Shown here in pieces: positions 4,875 to 6,899 of a stretch of 6,899 nucleotides of DNA. The translations under genes were made by a program, and so were the position numbers. The notes beneath the pieces were generated by a model. It had not been told where the DNA came from and searched no databases. It saw only the letters and a program-made list of their open reading frames with translations. Within the stretch, counting starts at the first letter, position 1. Every line of letters begins with the position of its first letter. This stretch comes from Anaerolineae bacterium (lineage in GTDB: Bacteria; Chloroflexota; Anaerolineae; J102): assembly GCA_026985975.1 (NCBI GenBank), contig JALSPL010000526.1, forward strand, positions 1 to 6,899, written 5' to 3'.

Positions 4875-5338
4875 CAAACGCGAGCCGGGAAATAGGGAAT
4901 CTGGCGGGGATAGGTTTCGGTGAACAGAGGGGAGGAGATGATGAAATCGGCCGAGGTGCGGTTGGTGGCGACCAGGATATTCCACACCTGCGCCAGGCGC
5001 AACAATGCTTTCACGTCCGGATCATGGGGCTGGGGTTCCAGCGGATCCCAGAAAAATGCCAGGAAATCAATGAGTCCCTCCACGATCTTGGCCCCGATCT
5101 GCTGATCGCCCCCCACCGGGCCGCTGTGAAAACGGGTGACGGGCAAATTCAGCTCCCGCTCCAACAACAAGCCGGTGGTGCCGGTGGCGTAGAGATGATG
5201 TTGGGCCAGAGTGCCGCGATTGAACTGCGCCCAGGCCAGCAGATCATCCTTCATATTGTCGTGGGCCACCAGGGCAATGTGCTTGACCGGGGGCAGCGGT
5301 TTTTCGATAAATTCGGTCTTTTGCGTTGTTGGTTTCAT
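4874..5338 (-). CDS. mgsA: Methylglyoxal synthase
   Basis: Converts dihydroxyacetone phosphate to methylglyoxal and phosphate, a cytoplasmic bypass of lower glycolysis when phosphate is short. The 154-residue length is close to the 152 of the E. coli enzyme. KHIALVAHDNMK (19-30) holds His26 and Asp27. ATGTTG (51-56) is the phosphate-binding loop. SGPVGGDQQIGA (72-83) carries catalytic Asp78 (E. coli Asp71). FFWDPLEPQPHDPDVKALLR (95-114) carries Asp98 and His105 (E. coli Asp91 and His98). 'VATNRTSADFII' (123-134) completes the core. The ATG at 5338 is chosen because the family sequence starts after it and AAGGAG lies about 8 bases upstream; a longer frame toward 5470 overlaps lspA. It lies 76 bp after lspA, with a terminator-like hairpin in the gap, and overlaps the rluD-like gene by one base. 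Confidence 0.96.
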   Translation of the reverse strand: MKPTTQKTEFIEKPLPPVKHIALVAHDNMKDDLLAWAQFNRGTLAQHHLYATGTTGLLLERELNLPVTRFHSGPVGGDQQIGAKIVEGLIDFLAFFWDPLEPQPHDPDVKALLRLAQVWNILVATNRTSADFIISSPLFTETYPRQIPYFPARV

Positions 5339-5353
5339 GGTAATGCTCCTTGC

Positions 5354-5384
5354 AAACAAAAACGCCGGAGAGACTCGCGGCGTT
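5354..5384 (-). terminator. Rho-independent terminator or attenuator between lspA and mgsA
   Basis: On the minus strand AACGCCG and CGGCGTT (plus positions 5378-5384 and 5361-5367) form a 7-bp stem with a 10-base loop, followed directly by a T-rich tract (TTTTTGTTT). This is a good intrinsic-terminator shape. The mgsA ribosome binding site begins at its end and no promoter fits in between. mgsA must therefore be reached by read-through or by a promoter inside the lspA 3' end. Confidence 0.72.
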
Positions 5385-5414
5385 GAGAAAATCGAGACAA
5401 TCCATCGTAATGAG

Positions 5415-5942
5415 TCAGGAGATGTGTTGGGTCTCGCCCTCACGCTGCTGACTCTGCATCCGCCGCTCATCCAGGAAAAAGTACAGGATCAACAGGCCCG
5501 TGCCCACAACGATTGATGAATCAGCCAGATTGAACATGGGAAAGACCCAGGCGTCCGAAGCCTGCACTTTGATGAAATCGACCACCGAGCCATAAGCCAG
5601 GCGATCCCACAGATTTCCGGCGGCCCCGCCCAACATCAGGCCCAAACTGACGGACATGAGCAGCGATTGAGCGCTGCTACGAAAGCTGTAAACGGCAATA
5701 GCCACGACGGCGATGCCGGCAATGAGGGTAAAGATGAAACTGCCGCCCTGAAACAGCCCGAAGGCGACGCCGGTGTTGGCGCTGTGCAGAAAGCTGAAAT
5801 AAGGGTACAACGCCGAGATGGGCGCAATTTCATTGTAAAGCGGGATGGTCTTCAGCACCCACAACTTACTGAGACGATCCACCAACACGACCAGGGCGGC
5901 GACGAAGAGGGTGATCAGGGCGAATTTGGTCTGTTTATTCAT
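5415..5942 (-). CDS. lspA: Lipoprotein signal peptidase (signal peptidase II)
   Basis: This membrane aspartic protease cleaves signal peptides from diacylglyceryl-modified prolipoproteins. The 175-residue protein has four hydrophobic segments, about 7-25, 66-86, 93-109 and 142-158. Family motifs are VDRLSKLWVL (21-30), the NTGVAFGLF segment (56-64), GGAAGNLWDRLAYGSVVDFI (105-124) and FNLADSSIVVG (137-147). The catalytic aspartates should be Asp122 (VVDF) and Asp141 (NLAD), with Asn110 and Asp113 conserved in GNLWDR. The ATG at 5942 is preferred to a TTG one codon earlier. The ribosome binding site is weak. It starts 14 bases after the stop of the DksA-like gene, so the two are probably co-transcribed. 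The C-terminus beyond residue 160 is a short hydrophilic tail. Confidence 0.95.
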   Translation of the reverse strand: MNKQTKFALITLFVAALVVLVDRLSKLWVLKTIPLYNEIAPISALYPYFSFLHSANTGVAFGLFQGGSFIFTLIAGIAVVAIAVYSFRSSAQSLLMSVSLGLMLGGAAGNLWDRLAYGSVVDFIKVQASDAWVFPMFNLADSSIVVGTGLLILYFFLDERRMQSQQREGETQHIS

Positions 5943-5956
5943 CAAATAATCCCGGG

Positions 5957-6343
5957 CTAGATCTCACCCTGCTCCAGGGCCCGCGGGCCGAGACTGCGCC
6001 CGCCCATGGTCTCCCGCTGGCGCTGGCAGTGCAGACAAAAGCGGGCGTCGGGCAGGGCCTTCAGTCGGGCGAAGTCGATGGGCTTGCCGCAATTTTCACA
6101 ATAGCCGTAGGAGCCGTTATCGAACTTGGCCAACGCCCGCTGCACGCGGTCGAGGCGATGCTGCAACTGTTTTAGCAGCGCCTGATTACTGGCCTGATCA
6201 TAGGCGGCGGTCGCATTTTCGGCCATGTGGTTGCTTGATGCGATTCGGCGATATTTGATGCTTGAAAGATGGTCGATATCGCCTTGTAATCGGGCCTGTT
6301 CTTCCTCGAGCAGCCTTTTCAATCTGGCGTCATCGCGTGTCAT
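5957..6343 (-). CDS. TraR/DksA-family C4 zinc-finger protein
   Basis: This 128-residue protein has a long N-terminal charged helical region (about 1-75), rich in Arg, Glu, Gln and Leu, as in DksA-type coiled coils. A zinc finger follows with Cys82, Cys85, Cys103 and Cys106 (YCENCGKPID, then ARFCLHCQ). DksA acts in the RNA polymerase secondary channel with ppGpp. For short family members such as this one, the role in transcription control is inferred. The tail GRSLGPRALEQGEI is variable. The ATG at 6343 has AGGTAAAG upstream and a good promoter beyond it. It is the first gene of a minus-strand operon with lspA and, by read-through, mgsA and the rluD-like gene. I do not assign dksA because true orthology cannot be judged here. 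Confidence 0.88.
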   Translation of the reverse strand: MTRDDARLKRLLEEEQARLQGDIDHLSSIKYRRIASSNHMAENATAAYDQASNQALLKQLQHRLDRVQRALAKFDNGSYGYCENCGKPIDFARLKALPDARFCLHCQRQRETMGGRSLGPRALEQGEI

Positions 6344-6373
6344 GTTCTTTACCTGAACAAATCATAGGGATAT

Positions 6374-6391
6374 GCTGTGTCATTTCACAGC
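6374..6391. promoter_or_regulatory. Perfect palindrome at the predicted transcript start of the DksA-like operon
   Basis: GCTGTG (6374-6379) and CACAGC (6386-6391) are perfect inverted repeats around a 6-base spacer. The palindrome begins at the transcription start predicted from the adjacent promoter. It could be an operator or a 5'-terminal RNA hairpin. It is not a standard CRP site, because the TGTG and CACA arms are 6 rather than 8 bases apart. Confidence 0.5.
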
Positions 6392-6396
6392 GCTTC

Positions 6397-6426
6397 ATTT
6401 TAGCCCGAACGCCCTCTTTTTTGCAA
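6397..6426 (-). promoter_or_regulatory. Promoter for the DksA-like gene and lspA
   Basis: On the minus strand, -35 TTGCAA (plus 6421-6426) and -10 TAAAAT (plus 6397-6402; five of six consensus bases) are spaced 18 bp apart. Transcription would start near 6390, leaving a leader of about 47 bases. An alternative -10, TATGAT at 6361-6366, lacks a good -35. Confidence 0.6.
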
Positions 6427-6448
6427 GCCATCGTCAAAAGGCGGGGCG

Positions 6449-6465
6449 AAAACCCGCTACGCGGG
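6449..6465 (-). terminator. Short terminator-like hairpin downstream of uppP
   Basis: On the minus strand CCCGC and GCGGG (plus 6461-6465 and 6453-6457) form a 5-bp GC stem with a GTA loop, followed by TTTT. It may be the original uppP terminator, now about 280 bp from the uppP stop because the 221-bp mobile element has been inserted between them. The stem and T-tract are short, so support is moderate. Confidence 0.4.
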
Positions 6466-6489
6466 GCAATGAAAGGAATTATCAACAAT

Positions 6490-6498
6490 AAATGATTA
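6490..6498. repeat. Left target-site duplication of the MITE
   Basis: AAATGATTA directly precedes the left inverted terminus and is repeated exactly at 6720-6728. Confidence 0.9.
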
Positions 6499-6719
6499 GG
6501 GTGCGTCCTAAACGAGTTGGAGGCGTTCTTGCGTCTTTGTCCGACATTATAAGTGCAGTAATCAGTAAGCAGTAAGCAGTAAGCAGTTCATAGTGTTCAG
6601 TAGCGGCGATACGTCGCATTTGAGTAAGGCGCTTTAGCGTCTTTCAGCTATGAGCCTGGGCCTATCAGCCCCAGGCGGTGGCGGCAGACGTTAACCTCCA
6701 ACTGAAATAGGACGCACCC
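6499..6719. mobile_element. 221-bp MITE-like non-autonomous transposable element
   Basis: The ends are inverted repeats: GGGTGCGTCCTA (6499-6510) against TAGGACGCACCC (6708-6719). Four mismatched positions follow, then AGTTGGAGG (6515-6523) against CCTCCAACT (6695-6703), giving 21 of 25 matching positions. A perfect 9-bp duplication flanks it. No transposase or other gene fits inside, so it must have been moved by a transposase encoded elsewhere. Nine-bp duplications occur with IS4- and IS256-type enzymes among others, so I do not assign a family. The interior holds a heptamer repeat (6556-6604) and small stems, for example CCTGGG (6655-6660) with CCCAGG (6670-6675). It lies between the uppP stop and the DksA-like operon promoter and seems to break neither. 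Confidence 0.9.
6556..6604. repeat. Heptanucleotide tandem repeat inside the MITE, seven units (CAGTAAG type)
   Basis: Seven 7-base units remain in register: CAGTAAT, CAGTAAG three times, then CAGTTCA, TAGTGTT and CAGTAGC. The first four are nearly identical and the last three degenerate. It is the fourth heptamer array in the window. Confidence 0.88.
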
Positions 6720-6728
6720 AAATGATTA
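6720..6728. repeat. Right target-site duplication of the MITE
   Basis: AAATGATTA directly follows the right inverted terminus, identical to 6490-6498. It lies 15 bases from the uppP stop codon. Confidence 0.9.
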
Positions 6729-6743
6729 ACGCGCCGATGCAGA

Positions 6744-6899
6744 TCAGGCGATGAAGAAATAGCGGGCCAGGGAAAGCAAGGCCACGGCCCATACGTACCA
6801 GGCGAAAACATAAAGGGTGTGGTTTTGCAGATAGCGAAGCAGGTAGCGGATGGCCAAAAATCCCGAGATGAAGGCGGTCAAAAATCCCACCGCCAGGGG
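6744..6899 (-). CDS. uppP: C-terminal part of undecaprenyl-diphosphate phosphatase
   Basis: Fifty-one codons and the TGA stop (6744-6746) are visible; the rest lies beyond the right edge. UppP (BacA) is an integral membrane enzyme that recycles undecaprenyl diphosphate to the monophosphate carrier used in cell-wall synthesis. The segment VGFLTAFISGFLAIRYLLRYL is typical of the family's penultimate region (compare the usual 'A-x-x-S-G-x-L-A-I-R-x-L-L-R'). A final hydrophobic helix follows, 'LYVFAWYVWAVALLSLARYFFIA'. The catalytic motifs lie in the missing N-terminal part and cannot be checked. The gene is on the same strand as the DksA-like operon but is separated from it by 400 bp, a possible terminator, the MITE and a promoter. 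Confidence 0.85.
   Translation of the reverse strand, partial: PLAVGFLTAFISGFLAIRYLLRYLQNHTLYVFAWYVWAVALLSLARYFFIA

Noticed and set aside
3867..4895. A 342-codon plus-strand open frame
   Set aside because: It lies opposite the rluD-like gene and shows no recognisable motif, while the minus strand encodes the full family signature. It is an antisense shadow in GC-rich DNA.
4875..4985. An upstream extension of the rluD-like gene
   Set aside because: It would overlap the conserved end of mgsA by over 100 bases and its residues do not resemble the family; the TGATG overlap gives a better start.
4838..5386. A 182-codon plus-strand open frame opposite mgsA
   Set aside because: mgsA carries all catalytic residues on the minus strand; this frame also runs through the terminator hairpin.
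6374..6391. A CRP-type binding site
   Set aside because: CRP sites need 8 bases between TGTG and CACA; here there are 6, so only a generic palindrome is claimed.
6262..6495. A 77-codon plus-strand open frame
   Set aside because: It begins inside the DksA-like gene in antisense, crosses that operon's promoter and ends at the MITE target site; no domain is visible.
6556..6604. A possible CRISPR array
   Set aside because: The 7-base units are adjacent, with no spacers, and there are no cas genes; this is a simple tandem repeat.

Overview
The window looks like a bacterial chromosome of moderately high GC content. It holds housekeeping genes on both strands, separated by AT-richer intergenic DNA full of repeats. 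I infer a Chloroflexota-type genome (Anaerolineae/Caldilineae-like). The reasons are the order rplU-rpmA-rpmE-tdk behind a DUF2344-type gene, an L31 with a long charged tail, and heptanucleotide tandem repeats between genes. No taxonomic marker in the window proves this.

Left part, plus strand (1-2680): the 3' end of a probable radical-SAM-associated DUF2344 protein, then a consensus sigma-70 promoter with a terminator-like hairpin at the expected transcript start. Next come rplU (L21), rpmA (L27) and rpmE (L31), another terminator-like hairpin, tdk (thymidine kinase), and a sulfite-oxidase-fold molybdopterin oxidoreductase whose start codon overlaps the tdk stop.

Middle part (2681-3974): an accessory interval. 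A HigB/HigA-type toxin-antitoxin pair (3035-3666) sits between two direct copies of an 84-bp sequence (2899-2982 and 3930-4013; 80 of 84 bases match). The right copy contains the last 13 codons of the downstream pseudouridine synthase gene and its 3' flank, so the toxin-antitoxin cassette looks like an island inserted at, or duplicated with, the 3' end of that gene. Heptamer tandem repeats and hairpins fill the flanks.

Right part, minus strand (3975-6899): read in the direction of transcription, the 3' end of uppP, then a DksA/TraR zinc-finger gene with its own promoter and palindrome, lspA, a terminator-like hairpin, mgsA and an rluD-like gene. mgsA and the rluD-like gene overlap by one base (TGATG). 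Between uppP and the DksA-like gene lies a complete 221-bp MITE-like element (6499-6719). It has 25-bp imperfect terminal inverted repeats, a perfect 9-bp target duplication, no transposase gene, and an internal heptamer tandem repeat.

The most notable signals are the MITE, the direct repeats around the toxin-antitoxin cassette, the 7-base register shared by four unrelated intergenic repeats, and the repeated placement of hairpins at transcript starts or just upstream of ribosome binding sites.
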